Shown here piece after piece: positions 49,170 through 59,114 of a DNA stretch of 64,000 nucleotides. Positions within the stretch are counted from its first letter, which is position 1; each line of letters opens with the position of its first letter. The notes beneath the pieces were generated by a model, which was given only the letters and a program-made list of their open reading frames with translations, was not told the DNA's origin and did not search any database. Source of the DNA: Xanthomonas hortorum pv. pelargonii. Its GTDB lineage: Bacteria > Pseudomonadota > Gammaproteobacteria > Xanthomonadales > Xanthomonadaceae. A program made the translations under genes and the position numbers. The stretch spans positions 29,727 through 93,726 of the forward strand of contig NZ_CP098605.1 in NCBI RefSeq assembly GCF_024499015.1, written 5' to 3'.

Positions 49170-51983
49170 TCGATATCACCGTCATCACGCGCCAGTCGGT
49201 CGGCAAAGTCGTGTCCTACTATGCCGACGGCGCCGATGACTACTACGCCAAGGACGGCACGGCGATGCAATGGCAGGGCGAGGGAGCGGCCGCCCTCGGG
49301 CTGGAGGGTGAAGTCGACCGCAAACGGTTCGGCGAGCTCCTGGATGGCCGCATCGATGAGCACACTCGCACGCGTCGCATTCCCCGACCGCCGAAGCTGC
49401 CCGCAAGGAGCGACTGGCCTACGACCTGACGTTCAGCGCCCCAAAGGGTGTATCCCTGCAGGCTTTGGTCCACGGGGACCGCCGTATCGTCGAGGCACAT
49501 GAGCGTGCCGTCGCCGCGGCTGTGCGCGAGGCCGAACATTTGGCGATGGCCAGGTCGACGAACAACAAAAAACCAGCGTCGAACATACGGGAAAACTGGT
49601 GGTAGCGAAGTTTCGCCACGAAACCTCCCGTGCGCTCGATCCTGACCTGCACACCCATGCCGTCGTGCTGAATCTGACCCAGCGGGCCGATGGCCAGTGG
49701 CGCGCACTCACCAGCGACGGCATCGTCAAATCGCTGCGCCACTTGGGCAACGTCTACAAATCGGAGCTGGCCCGCGAGCTGGAAAAGCCGGCTTCACGCT
49801 CCGCTACGATCGCAACGGCACCTTCGACCTGGCGCACTTCACCGAACACCAGATCCGCGAGTTCAGCGCCCGCAGCCAGCAGATCGAAGCGGCCTTGGCT
49901 GCCAAAGGCCTCAACCGCGACACCGCCACACATGCCGAGAAGAACCAGGCCGCGCTGTCCACCCGCCAGCGCAAGGTCGAGGTCGACCGCGAGGCCGTCC
50001 GGCAAGAATGGCAGAAGCGCGCCGGCGATCTGGCCATCGACTTTCACAGTCGGCAGTGGGAGGGTGCCGGCCGGGATGGCGTCGACGATCGCGCCAAGCG
50101 GCTACCACCGAAGGAAATCGAAAAGCCACTTGAGCACCATGCCGACAAGGCCGTCCAGTTCGCGATCAAATCGCTGACAGAGCGCAACGCCATCGTGAAA
50201 CAGTCCGAGCTCGTGGAGGTAGCGTTGACACACGGTTTCGGGCGATTGACGACCGATGACGTTCGGGCCGCGCTTGATCGGGCTGCTCGGTCCGGGCATC
50301 TCATTCGTGATCTGCCTGTCTATGTCTCCATGAATCCCGCCGACAAGAAGAAAGGCGGCGCAGAAGACCGGCCGGCGCCTCTCGCCAAGAGTGGGTCGCC
50401 ACCCTGGAAGCCAGTGGCAAGTCGAGAGCCGAGGCAATCGGGTTGGTCGACATGGGAGTGCGCAGCGGGCGTCTTGAGAAACAGGAGCCGCGCTTCACGA
50501 CCCACATCGCGCAGAAGCGAGAACGGGACATCCTGCAGACGGAACAACGCAATCGTGGCGTGATGCAAAGCCGGATTTCGCCCGAAATCTCGCTTGCTTT
50601 CCTGGCCGACAAATCGCTGAACGACGAGCAGCGCCGCGCAGTGCAGCACATTGTGGAAAGCACAAACCGCTTCATAGGCGTCCAGGGATATGCCGGCACT
50701 GGCAAGACCCACATGACCAAGGCCGCCAGAGATCTTCTCGAGGCCAACGGCTTTCACGTCATCACTATGGCGCCCTACGGGTCGCAGAAAAAGGCCTTGG
50801 AAGAGGCCGGCCTGGAAAGCAGCACGGTGCAAGCATTCCTGCGCGCCAAGGACAAGAAGATCGATGCAAACAGCGTTGTCTTCGTTGACGAGGCGGGCGT
50901 TATTCCAGCGCGTCAGATGCTCGAAATCATGCGAACGATCGAAGCGCACGGCGCCCGCGCCGTCTTTCTTGGCGACATTGCCCAAACCAAGGCGATCGAG
51001 GCTGGCAAACCATTCGACCAGCTGCAGAAAGCCGGCATGGAGACTGCACGCCTGGTCGAGATTCGCCGGCAACAAGATCCCCAACTTTTGGAAGCCGTCA
51101 AATTGGCTGCCGAGGGACAGTCAACAAAATCCGTGGCTAATATCCGCCAAGTCCTGACGGAGAAGGAACCGGATCTGCGCTACAGCAGGATCGTCAAGCA
51201 CTACGCCGAGCTGCCCAAGCACGAACGCGATCAAACCCTCATCATCACGGGCACCAATGACAGCCGGAAGGCGCTGAATGAAGGTGTTCGGGAAGCTCTA
51301 GGCATGAAAGGGCAGGGGAGGAGTACAAGTTACTCAATCGCCTGGACACGACCCAAGCCGAGCGTCAGCACAGTCGCTACTACGAGAAAGGTAGCGTGAT
51401 CGTGCCAGAGCGAAGCTACGCCAATGGGCTGCAGCGCGGCGAATACTACACGGTGATCGACACTGGCCCGGGCAATCGCCTGACGGTGCGCGACGAGGCT
51501 GGCCAGCAGATCCAGTTCTCACCGATGCGTTGCCCCAAGCTCAGTGTTTACAGCGTGGAGAAGACGGAATTGGCGGTTGGCGACCAAGTGAAGGTCACCC
51601 GCAACAATGCCGACCTCGATCTTGCCAACGGTGATCGTTTCGTCGTTCACCGCGTCGGCAAGCAGGAGATCGAGCTGGAGGGACAGGACGGCCGCCGGAT
51701 CATATTCGACGCAAGGACGCCGATGTTCGTCGGTCTAGCCTATGCCTCCACCGTCCATAGCTCGCAGGGACTAACCTGCGGCACGGTGTTGATCAATATC
51801 GAAACGAAATCACGCACCACCACCAAGGATGTCTACTACGTCGGCGTCTCGCGGGCACGCAACGAGGCGATCATCTACACCGACGACTCCGGCAAGTTGG
51901 CCAAGGCCATTAGCCGTGACAGTCTCAAGACGGCCGCGCTCGAAATAAAAAGCTTGCTGGACACGCAGTCGATCGGACGCTGA
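49166..51983 (+). CDS. trwC: TrwC-type relaxase-helicase (five apparent frameshifts)
   Basis: Reconstructed at 940 residues (R388 TrwC 966). The relaxase N-terminus has both catalytic tyrosines (Tyr18 and Tyr26 in VSYYADGADDYYAKDG), the FSAPKGVSLQALV block and the metal-binding His triad in LHTHAVVLN. The helicase part has Walker A GYAGTGKTHMTKAA, VVFVDEAGVIPARQM and late motifs ASTVHSSQGLTCG and YYVGVSRARNE. Frames change near 49393, 49552, 49790, 50385 and 51323, each fixed by one base. MOBF family; it nicks the oriT at 47122. If the breaks are real the gene is dead. Confidence 0.88.
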
Positions 51984-52026
51984 AGACGCGTTCTGGTCCA
52001 AGCGACCACCAAATAGGCGTCGGCCG

Positions 52027-52231
52027 TTAGCTGGAGTCGGCGGCCTTCGCCAGTGCCTCGATTCGCACCAGATCGTCCTGCAGTTGGGTCATGACCCCGA
52101 CTAGGGCGCTATCGGACAGCTCACTGTCTCGCTTGGTCTGGCAGTAAAACGCGATTAGGAGCGTGATGAGAGAGCCGGCGCGGTGGGCGATACAGCCGGT
52201 CAGACTTACGCCTGCCCGCGCACAGCCGCCA
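52027..52231 (-). CDS. Possible small hypothetical protein
   Basis: A frame ending at 52027 contains a hydrophobic segment (RAGSLITLLIAFYC) and a helical tail (VGVMTQLQDDLVRIEALAKA). A start near 52231 (MAAVRG...) would need a one-base repair. The tail looks coding; the start is uncertain. Function unknown. Confidence 0.35.
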
Positions 52232-52339
52232 TAGGCTGCGTTTCGTGTCGGGGTCTCACGCCCGGCGCCGGATTGTGCCGGCGCGGGCGAATGATAAGCC
52301 AATACAGTCTCCGTGGGGCGCTCTGCCGCCCGGAAGCAG

Positions 52340-52374
52340 GCAGCCCACGGCGGGGGTACCCGGCCGTGGGCTGC
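52340..52374. repeat. Long inverted repeat
   Basis: GCAGCCCACGGC and GCCGTGGGCTGC, 12-bp perfect arms with an 11-base spacer. No T tract on either side, so it may be a weak terminator or a protein-binding site. Confidence 0.55.
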
Positions 52375-52421
52375 AGACAAGCGCTCAGCGCGTTTTAGAC
52401 GGTGTTTCCCACAAGGGAAGC

Positions 52422-52707
52422 TCAGCTCATGAGCCAGTCTTCAGCAGAGTCGAAGTGTTCTGCGTCGTCGGGAGCATCTTCGTGCGGCAGCACCGTCACA
52501 CTATGAAAACCACCAATATCGGGACGGTTCGCCATGTGCGCAGCCGCGACGAGCCTCTTCGGCCGACGGAAAAACTGCCCAATGTACGCCGGAGGAGCCC
52601 TTGTACCGCATTGCGGCGGGTCCGACATGGCCTGATTGCAGGACGCTATAGGCGGTCGTGCCGTCCACCTCAGATACGTACGAAAAGCCAACCAACTGGA
52701 CACTCAT
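52422..52707 (-). CDS. Small hypothetical protein (one apparent frameshift)
   Basis: Two overlapping frames join into about 94 residues: VQLVGFSYVSEVDGTTAYSV at the start, WAVFPSAEEARRG in the middle and the acidic end VLPHEDAPDDAEHFDSAEDW. The join is near 52512 in a T run. No known family. Confidence 0.45.
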
Positions 52708-52958
52708 CGGCGACGGAACTGGACACCGCCGCCAAATGAACTGAATGCGAGCGCCAGAAGCGCTGGACAGCGCAGCCAGTATTCACTTCCCGGACTTGGC
52801 CGCCTTAAACACCACCATGGTTCAACTGGCGACCTGTCCCCTGTAGTGTTTGAAGGCGCTACGCGCAACGAGGTCGTGAGTGTCTACGGAACCCTGGACG
52901 TATCAAGTCCGCCCACGATTAAATTGGCTTTCAGAAAATTAATGTTCAGGAGGATTCG
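52708..52958. other. Intergenic stretch
   Basis: About 250 bases between a minus-strand small gene and the plus-strand exonuclease gene. It probably holds divergent promoters (AT-rich near 52915-52945). No clear structure seen. Confidence 0.4.
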
Positions 52959-53897
52959 ATGTTTGAGGTACTGCGAAAGCTGTTTCGACGCTCGGCGACA
53001 ACGCCCATTGCTGTAGCCACCACTCCGGTCACCCCAACGTTATCCTCAACTCCCGCTGCTTTACCAGCGACGAACTCAGTTCCCCCTATCTTCGTGGACA
53101 CTGAAACCACAGGTTTGAATCAGGATGGCAGGGATGAAATTTTGGAAATTGCAATTGTCAATGCCGACGGCACCATCTTGCTTAACACATTGGTGCGTCC
53201 GGCGCGAAATACCGCTTGGCCAGAAGCTCAGGCCATTCATGGGATCAGCCCGCAGGATGTGGTCAGTGCTCCCAGTTGGAGCGAATTATTGCCAAAGATC
53301 GCTTCGATCTGCGCCGGTAAAACGGTCGTATTCTACAACGCCCCTTTGATACGAGCTTCTTCCCTACTGGCTTTTTCCCACATGTAGACTGTGCCATGCG
53401 TAGTTATAGCGAAGTTCATCCTGGCCATAGTGGCTGGGTGAAGCTCTCGGATGCCGCTGCGGAATCGGGATATGCATCAACAGGGGCGTTCCACCGCGCG
53501 CTTGAGGACGCTCTCGCCTGCCGCCACATCTGGCTATTCGGTATTCCGGTTCTGAAAAAACCTATCCACCACTGACCAATCCGCGAATCACTGCCGAACT
53601 GGCCTTGGAAGCGGGTGGCCGCATACCCCTGGTGTTTAAAACGCTATTCATAGATCAACTTCGGTTTGTAGCCATCAATGACGTCTGCGTACTCTGGACT
53701 AAAGATGACCGCGAGGAGATCAATGTCTATCGCCGAGGCACCCTGGGGGCAGGGGAAAGATTGCAGCCCTGTCCAAAGCGGACAATCCGGAAATAGCCAA
53801 GTCTCTAGCGACAGGCTGGAAAATCGAGATGGGGCTAAGAGAGCGCAGTAACGATGTACTGACGTTCGAGGTCTCCATTTATCGACCAGCCTATTGA
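52959..53897 (+). CDS. DnaQ-like DEDDh exonuclease with a C-terminal extension (three apparent frameshifts)
   Basis: Reconstructed at 313 residues. The DEDDh core has motif I PPIFVDTETTGLNQDGRDE, HGISPQDVVSAPSW, motif II around FYNAPFDTSFFP and motif III GAFHRALEDALACRHIW. The frame changes near 53343 (C run), 53557 (A run) and 53755; each is repaired by one base. The ~110-residue C-terminal part (NPRITAELALEAGGRIPLVF and later KIAALSKADNPEIAKSLATG) is beta-rich and reminiscent of HIRAN-type domains, which is only a guess. It is the last gene before the right end of the element. Confidence 0.65.
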
Positions 53898-53994
53898 AAC
53901 CACAGCAAAAGGTAGGCTCTGTGGGCGGTACTAGGGATTCCGCCGAATGGGGAGATCCGCAACCGGGATGAGGTAATCATCCTTGCACCTCGGG

Positions 53995-54043
53995 CGCTTA
54001 GCCAGTTTTTGGCCCTGGACGTAATGATTCCCTACCGACCCTC
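53995..54043 (-). repeat. Right terminal inverted repeat (IRR)
   Basis: Read leftwards it starts GAGGGTCGGTAGGGAATCAT and ends CTAAGCG. It matches the left end at 44 of 49 positions. It is followed by the GGAAC duplication at 54044-54048 and then trbB coding sequence. Confidence 0.9.
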
Positions 54044-54882
54044 GGAACCGGCAAGAACCCGCCTTGCACTAGCAAGTCCTCGATGCGCTCCAATGCTTCG
54101 TTGGCGCTGTTGGCGTGGATGGTGCATAGCCCGCCGGGATGGCCGGTGTTCCATGCATCGAGCATGTCCATGACCTCCGGGCCACGCACCTCGCCGACGA
54201 TCAGGCGGTCTGGTGTCATACGCAGCGTATCGCGCAACAGGTGCGTCATGCTGCGGGTGATCTGGTCGCGATTCCGCACGGTGCGCAAGCGCACGACTTC
54301 ATCAGCCTCCACGCGCAGTTCTAGCGTGTCTTCCAGTGTGATCACCCGCCCAGTGATGCGGCCCATTTCGTACAGGACGGCATTGGCAAAGGTGGTTTTC
54401 CCGGTGTGGCTGCCGCCGACGATCACGATGTTGTCGCGGTCATGAACCGCCTTGACGATGACATCCCGTTGTCGCTGGGTGAGCTGCCCGTTGGTCACAT
54501 AGTCGTCCAGCGTGAGCCGCAGATTGGACTTCTTGCGGATCACAAACGTCGGGCCATCGGGTGATTCCGGCGGCAGTACTGCATGGAAGCGATAGCCTGT
54601 TTCTGGCAGCTCGGCCGGAAAGCTCGGGTTGTCCTTGTCGGCAATCTCGCCGACGTGATCGGCCACGATCTTGATGACGCGCATGCGCGTCATCACATCC
54701 AGGGTGTGGTCGTGGCAAATCCGGCGACCTTCCTTGGCGTACCAGAGCCGGCCATCGGGGTTGACGCGCACTTCCTCAACGGCCGGATCGTCCAGCAGCT
54801 CACCGATGGCACCGCCGAGTGCGGATTTCATCATGTCCAGCAGCCGGCTATGACGGGTCGTGGTAGTGAGGGATGCGCTCAT
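54044..54882 (-). pseudogene. trbB: trbB 5' fragment (VirB11-type ATPase), cut by the insertion
   Basis: The first ~280 codons of TrbB, starting at 54882. They include the N-terminal domain (ELLDDPAVEEVRVNPDGRLW), Walker A region [17 protein letters not shown], the Asp box [20 protein letters not shown], Walker [21 protein letters not shown] and the [20 protein letters not shown] box. After FLPVPR the frame runs into the terminal repeat and stops at 53998. The missing C-terminal 56 residues are at 5638-5808. The truncated product keeps nucleotide-binding motifs but would lack part of the hexamer interface. Confidence 0.92.
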
Positions 54883-54988
54883 AAAGATATCGACAAAAAG
54901 TTTTGTGCGCTAAAATTAAATAAAGCTTATTTAATATACCAGCAGCCATACGCGGCAGATGTTTTGATGAGCTAAATTGTGACGGGTG

Positions 54989-55327
54989 CTACGGTACTAG
55001 GAGTTGCCACAGAGGGACGCCCACGCACTTGGCCAGCACGGCCATGCTGTCAATGGTGGGTGCAGATTTCCCGGTCTCTACTGCACTTATCCAGGCTTGT
55101 GCAAAACCAGTCTTGTTCTTGACGGCGATTTGACTCAGCTTCGCTGCTTTCCGTGCTTTGCGGAAATTGCGTGCAAAAATTAGCCTCTCCGCTGGTACCG
55201 GCTTTGCGTATTGAGTGCTATCGGTGGCACGCGGTCGGCCATGCATTCGGTGTAGTCCAGAAGGATTGAACATGGCACCACCGAGTCTTGGCCAGACGGC
55301 GCGTACTCCCGATTTTACGTCAGTCAT
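54989..55327 (-). CDS. XRE-family regulator upstream of trbB
   Basis: 112 residues, of which the last ~70 form a Cro/CI helix-turn-helix (NFRKARKAAKLSQIAVKNKT, QAWISAVETGKSAPTIDSM). The real start may be internal (around VPAERLIFARN). It lies 106 bases upstream of trbB on the same strand, where a trb-operon regulator would be expected. Its upstream end overlaps a 43-bp repeat that also occurs at 56271. Confidence 0.75.
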   Translation of the reverse strand: MTDVKSGVRAVWPRLGGAMFNPSGLHRMHGRPRATDSTQYAKPVPAERLIFARNFRKARKAAKLSQIAVKNKTGFAQAWISAVETGKSAPTIDSMAVLAKCVGVPLWQLLVP

Positions 55328-55368
55328 GCCCTGCCAAAAGTCCGGCTAACGACTCCCTGCCTACCCTT
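55326..55368 (-). repeat. 43-bp direct repeat with transposon-end-like core, copy a
   Basis: Contains CGACTCCCTGCCTACCCTT, close to the right ends of the Tn3-type elements here, plus an adjoining AAGTCCGGCTAA block. Matches 56271-56313 at 35 of 43 positions in the same orientation, so the pair flanks higBA as direct repeats. No target duplication is visible. Confidence 0.65.
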
Positions 55369-55402
55369 GGATTCAGCGTGCCGGGCAGGGAGGCTTGCCA
55401 GC

Positions 55403-55422
55403 CTATACAAAATTTTGTATAG
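55403..55422. promoter_or_regulatory. higBA operator palindrome
   Basis: Perfect 20-bp palindrome CTATACAAAATTTTGTATAG ending 8 bases before the toxin start, overlapping the probable promoter. Typical of an autoregulated toxin-antitoxin operon. Confidence 0.78.
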
Positions 55423-55429
55423 TATTTGG

Positions 55430-55768
55430 ATGGCTGACGTTAAACCTGTCGAGTTCCGGGCCGGTGTCCTTGATGATCTGCGCGCTTTCCCCGCCTCGGC
55501 ACGGCGCGAGGCCGGCTATCAGCTTGACCAGGTGCAAAGCGGTCGCGAGCCCGACGATTGGAAGCCAATGCCGACCGTCGGTCAGAGCGTCCAAGAGATT
55601 CGGATTCGGGATGCTGCAGGAGCATTCCGGATCATCTACGTGGCGAAGTTCTCCGATGCAGTCTACGTCCTGCATTGCTTCCAAAAGAAGACGCAGAAGA
55701 CCAGTAAAGCGGATTTGGACCTAGCCGAGAAACGCTATCGAGATTTGGTGAAGGAGTTAAGCCGATGA
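55430..55768 (+). CDS. higB: HigB-like toxin (RelE superfamily)
   Basis: 112 residues from the ATG at 55430. The pattern VEFRAGVLDDLRAFPASARR, WKPMPTVGQSVQEIRIRDAA, and FRIIYVAKFSDAVYVLHCFQKKTQKT is the HigB/Gp49 toxin family (ribosome-dependent mRNA cleavage). Toxin-first order is typical of higBA. The stop overlaps higA. Confidence 0.9.
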   Translation: MADVKPVEFRAGVLDDLRAFPASARREAGYQLDQVQSGREPDDWKPMPTVGQSVQEIRIRDAAGAFRIIYVAKFSDAVYVLHCFQKKTQKTSKADLDLAEKRYRDLVKELSR

Positions 55769-56044
55769 CTAATGAACGCTTTGCCAGCGTGTGGGACGCG
55801 ATCGAAGACACCCCCGCAGGCTGAAAACATGAAGCTGCGATCGGCGCTCATGATGGCGCTGAAGGATCACATTGCACGCGAAGGATTGAGCCAGTCCCAG
55901 GCGGCCAAGGTCTTCAGCGTGACGCAACCGCGCGTGTCGGATCTGATGCGCGGCAAGATCGATCTGTTCAGTCTGGATACGCTGGTGAACATGCTGGCTG
56001 CTGCGGATCTGCACATCGAAATGCGAGTGCTGGAAGCGGCCTAG
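55765..56044 (+). CDS. higA: HigA-like antitoxin (one apparent frameshift)
   Basis: Reconstructed at 92 residues: TNERFASVWDAIEDTP, then after removing one C near 55815 QAENMKLRSALMMALKDHI and the XRE helix-turn-helix LSQSQAAKVFSVTQPRVSDL, ending LHIEMRVLEAA. It overlaps the toxin gene by 4 bases and is followed by a terminator. It should bind both HigB and the palindrome at 55403. Confidence 0.85.
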
Positions 56045-56064
56045 GCAACTTGTCAGAAACAAAC

Positions 56065-56086
56065 AAGCCCGCTAACGAGCGGGCTT
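56065..56086 (+). terminator. Terminator of higBA
   Basis: AAGCCCGCT-AACG-AGCGGGCTT with a following TTTAT tract, 20 bases after higA. Confidence 0.8.
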
Positions 56087-56724
56087 TTATTGGGCACCAA
56101 AAGGAAAACTGTCAGTGTCCGATACGGCCTTGCCGCACTCGGTGGTCTGCCGCAGCGAGGGCATTCGGCGTGTGCCGTCATCCTGACCGCGCTCTGGCTC
56201 TGTGTGCGCGTAGCGCACGGTGACCGCTCTTAAACGCAGACCACCCGAAGCCGGCAGCCCTTCCAGGGCAATGCCCTGCTCGAAGTCCGGCTAATGATTC
56301 CCTGCCGACCGCTGTTGCTGTTTGCTGGAGGGAACCGCCGCCGCTGCGCTCCAATGCGTGTGGTTTCCCTATTTTGCTCGGGCGCAGCGGCGGTGGGAGG
56401 GGCGCAGCCCCTCTATTGAGCTTCTAACGCTGTCGGCGTCGCGCAGCGGCGACGACGCCGATCTGCTGTTGAGCGCTCTACTGACTGTGCTTTCAACCAA
56501 AGGTTGACTGGATGGCCTGCCAATTAAACAGGACAAATAATGTTATTCCTCCACAGGCTTATCCACCGCAGCAGTGGACAACTTGGCGCGGGGCATGGCG
56601 TTGAGGGGTTCGGCTCGGTGATTGAGGTCGCCGCAGGGGCGTTAACCGGCCTGTGCGCGACAGATTTGCCGGCGTGGGTGCCTGTTTTTGCGGCATCTGG
56701 CAGGGGCGAGCCTGCCGGCGACGG
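56087..56724. other. Intergenic region, possible origin area of the outer replicon
   Basis: About 640 bases without a convincing gene. It holds the second copy of the 43-bp repeat (56271-56313) and a short AGGGGC/GCCCCT hairpin near 56400. A patch around 56550-56580 contains TTATCCACC (DnaA-box-like) flanked by CCACAGG and GTGGACAAC. Its position just beyond the replication gene makes it a candidate origin, on weak evidence. Confidence 0.4.
56271..56313 (-). repeat. 43-bp direct repeat with transposon-end-like core, copy b
   Basis: ATGATTCCCTGCCGACC core with an AAGTCCGGCTAA block; 35 of 43 identical to 55326-55368, same orientation. See copy a. Confidence 0.65.
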
Positions 56725-57546
56725 CTACATTTTGAATATGTTTGCTATGTCCGCGATGTACTGCGCGGCGTGCTGTAGGCCGCCTGGCGGGTCGCCCGTG
56801 GCGCGGTGCGCCGCAGGGCGGGCATCGCCCCTGCGCGGCGCGGTGCGCGGCTCCTGGGCCGGCTGACGGCGTGCTTGCGCCTGCGTGAAGGACGCAACGC
56901 CTGTGCCGCGTGCCTGGTCGGCGTGCTTGCGATCGCGCTTGAGCAACCAGCTGGTGCCCACCATGTCGCACAGCCGCTGGAAGTTGAGCCGGCGCACGCC
57001 CGCCTCGCTGCACCACAGATCGCCGCCCTCGGCGTCAGCCTTGTGCCGGCGCACCTGCTTGGTGGGGAATGCCCAGCCAAGGCTCACCATCATGTCGAGC
57101 GAGCGCCGTGCGCGCCGTTCCTCGGCGGGCGTCTGCCCGCCATAGGCGAGCTGGGCGAGGTCGGGCAGCGTGTAGCGCTGCCAGGGACCGCCGCCCTGGC
57201 GTGGCTTGCCCACAAAGCCGGTGCGCACGTCAGCCAGGTAGAGCAGCGCCACGGCCATGGCCAGCAACGAGTCGGCCCCGTCCTTGCGCAGTCCGCGCAC
57301 CCGCGTCAGCGCCTTGTCCAGGGCATAACCGGCCACGATGACGTTGTGGCTAATCCGCTTCCAAGCGCCTTTGCGTTCTTCCAGGGCGAGCACCAGCCCG
57401 TTGCGAGTGGCATCCAACACGGCCGGCCGGCGCTTCTTGCCGCCCAGCGGCTTGGGCTGACGCCAGTGCACACGCTTGTGCGGCCGGCCGTTGGTGGCGG
57501 TCGGTTCTGGGCCTGGTGCGTGTGGGCCTGGTTCTACTGCTGACAT
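56725..57546 (-). CDS. Probable plasmid replication initiation protein
   Basis: 273 residues from the ATG at 57546. A basic N-terminus (RPHKRVHWRQPKPLGGKKRR) precedes segments that look like winged-helix Rep modules (ALTRVRGLRKDGADSLLAMA; YTLPDLAQLAYGGQTPAEER; ARRSLDMMVSLGWAFPTKQV). The C-terminal third is low complexity. The layout and position beside a DnaA-box-like site fit a RepA-type protein of a xanthomonad plasmid, but no diagnostic motif is certain. If right, the window has two replicons. Confidence 0.5.
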   Translation of the reverse strand: MSAVEPGPHAPGPEPTATNGRPHKRVHWRQPKPLGGKKRRPAVLDATRNGLVLALEERKGAWKRISHNVIVAGYALDKALTRVRGLRKDGADSLLAMAVALLYLADVRTGFVGKPRQGGGPWQRYTLPDLAQLAYGGQTPAEERRARRSLDMMVSLGWAFPTKQVRRHKADAEGGDLWCSEAGVRRLNFQRLCDMVGTSWLLKRDRKHADQARGTGVASFTQAQARRQPAQEPRTAPRRGDARPAAHRATGDPPGGLQHAAQYIADIANIFKM

Positions 57547-57693
57547 GTCCCGCGCCGATGAACGGCAGCGGGGCAAGGTGTTCGGCTTGTGGGCCTTCGC
57601 ATCCTTTCCTCTTGCACGGCTTCGCCGGCGGGATTAGGATGGAGTCATTGATGTGTCCCCATTGGTACTGGTTTTCCCGCCAGCCCAGTGATG

Positions 57694-57722
57694 AAAAAGC
57701 CGCCCTTGCCGGGGCGGTTTTT
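57694..57722. terminator. Bidirectional terminator
   Basis: AAAAAGCCGCCC-TTGCC-GGGGCGGTTTTT hairpin with A and T tracts on both sides. Confidence 0.82.
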
Positions 57723-58055
57723 CGTTTTCGGCGTCCGCCCATTACACCGGCGGGCTGCCTCGTTGTTGATACGTCTGGTGCTGAATCTACCTTCTTGCAG
57801 GAGCGAGCGTACTCGCAGGAAAGGTGGTGGACGGTACGCGGCTATGAAAACCGGATAGGAAAGAGCGATAACCGGCAGGCCTTGCGGCCTCCGCGCACCG
57901 CCCACCATAGAACTGGCGAGCCAAATAAAAGCGCCAGCATCGAACGATGGGCGCTTGCGCGCTCTTTCCACCTTTATCGGTTTCATAGGCCGAATCGCTG
58001 ATTGTGCAGCGATAGGCCCATCCTCTCGCCAACAGGCGAACGTGTCAACCGCCTC
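57723..58055. other. Gene-free stretch
   Basis: About 330 bases. A minus-strand frame (57645-57986) runs through it but has poor codon character, crosses the terminator and lacks a ribosome site. An AGCGCC / GGCGCT hairpin is present near 57930-57956. Nothing else recognised. Confidence 0.4.
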
Positions 58056-58448
58056 TTAAACCGTCGTCTCCTCGACCGCCGCCGCTGCTTTGGCTTGCAG
58101 ATTGAGTAACGTAACGATGACGGCGTGCAGGTCGACGTACTGGGTGTGACGTTGGAAGGCGGCTGCCGGCGATTCCGGGTCACTTGGATCGGTCTGCAAA
58201 TGCTCCTGGAACTGCTCGGCCAGCAAACCAGCCATGAAAGCGACGTGCGCGTGGTTGGCCTGCAACACGCTGCGGCCAATGGCCTCGAAGTTGTGCATGC
58301 TGTCAGATAGCCACATGACATCGCGCGCCACCGTGCGACTGGCAAGGGTGGTATCGGCGCGGTAGGCACTATATTGCCGGATAGCCAACGCGGTGGTGCC
58401 AGTGAAAAGCACCAAGCTGGCCAACTCGTCGGTGTAATTGATGCCCAT
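58056..58448 (-). CDS. Hypothetical plasmid protein
   Basis: 130 residues from the ATG at 58448 (GAGGAAG about 10 bases before). It may have a short hydrophobic segment (ELASLVLFTGTTALAI), then helical regions (HNFEAIGRSVLQANHAHVAF and ALLAEQFQ-like). The C-terminus is Ala-rich. No known family. Lies between the Rep candidate and the pRiA4b ORF-3 gene, same strand. Confidence 0.6.
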   Translation of the reverse strand: MGINYTDELASLVLFTGTTALAIRQYSAYRADTTLASRTVARDVMWLSDSMHNFEAIGRSVLQANHAHVAFMAGLLAEQFQEHLQTDPSDPESPAAAFQRHTQYVDLHAVIVTLLNLQAKAAAAVEETTV

Positions 58449-58543
58449 GGTTTTTGTCTTCCTCGGGAGGGCAGGGAGGGCGCAGTGCCGGCGAGAGAAG
58501 GGGCGCATAAGGCCACACGGTTGAGCACAGCGCCGGCGTTCAA

Positions 58544-59062
58544 TCAAGGTGGAGCTTCCGGCATGGACAGCTTGACGTACTCGGCAAGACGTTCTCTGGC
58601 CTCACTAATGTCGAAAGCGTTGGGGTCGAATGAGCCCCCTAACCACTCCGTGAGTTCGCGTCGGCGGGCACTGCTGCGGCCAGCAAGTACCCTGAGCATC
58701 TCCGCATAGCCCCATGGCCCGCCACAATCCTCCGGCGGACAGGCGTTTTTGCCAGTAATCAAGTGCGGATAACTTCCTGTTGGTTTTTCCATCAGCTTTT
58801 CGACGGTCACTCGGTGTTGCCAGTCATCGCCAAAGTCGTAGGTGTAGATCAGCGTCTCTCCAATGCCAGACACATCACACAAGCGACGTTTACTGGGAAT
58901 CTCGCTGCCATTTCCATGCCCGTACGAGTACAGGTGCATCAGCTCCCAGCCCATCGCGCCTTGGATGAAGTAGTGCAGCTGCGCCAATTCCACATCAGCG
59001 TAGGTATCGAGCCGACGCCAGACTGTGGGGAGATGCCAAGCAACTGGATTTTGAGCCTCCAT
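58544..59062 (-). CDS. Plasmid pRiA4b ORF-3 family protein
   Basis: 172 residues. The family core is clear: WRRLDTYADVELAQLHYFIQ, AMGWELMHLYSY, LIYTYDFGDDWQHRVTVEKL, and CPPEDCGGPWGYAEMLRVLA. The family is widespread on plasmids and in chromosomes; the biochemical function is unknown. The C-terminal helix ISEARERLAEYVKLS ends the protein. Confidence 0.9.
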   Translation of the reverse strand: MEAQNPVAWHLPTVWRRLDTYADVELAQLHYFIQGAMGWELMHLYSYGHGNGSEIPSKRRLCDVSGIGETLIYTYDFGDDWQHRVTVEKLMEKPTGSYPHLITGKNACPPEDCGGPWGYAEMLRVLAGRSSARRRELTEWLGGSFDPNAFDISEARERLAEYVKLSMPEAPP

Positions 59063-59114
59063 ACGGGTGGGTGGCTGATCATCGAAACGGACACATTAGT
59101 GGAGCGTAATGCGT

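Noticed and set aside
49166..51983. Programmed frameshifting in trwC and other genes
   Set aside because: Too many sites, mostly needing one added base at homopolymers, without slippery heptamers or stimulatory structures. Assembly error is simpler.
57645..57986. Minus-strand 113-codon frame
   Set aside because: It crosses a strong bidirectional terminator, lacks a ribosome site and has poor composition.
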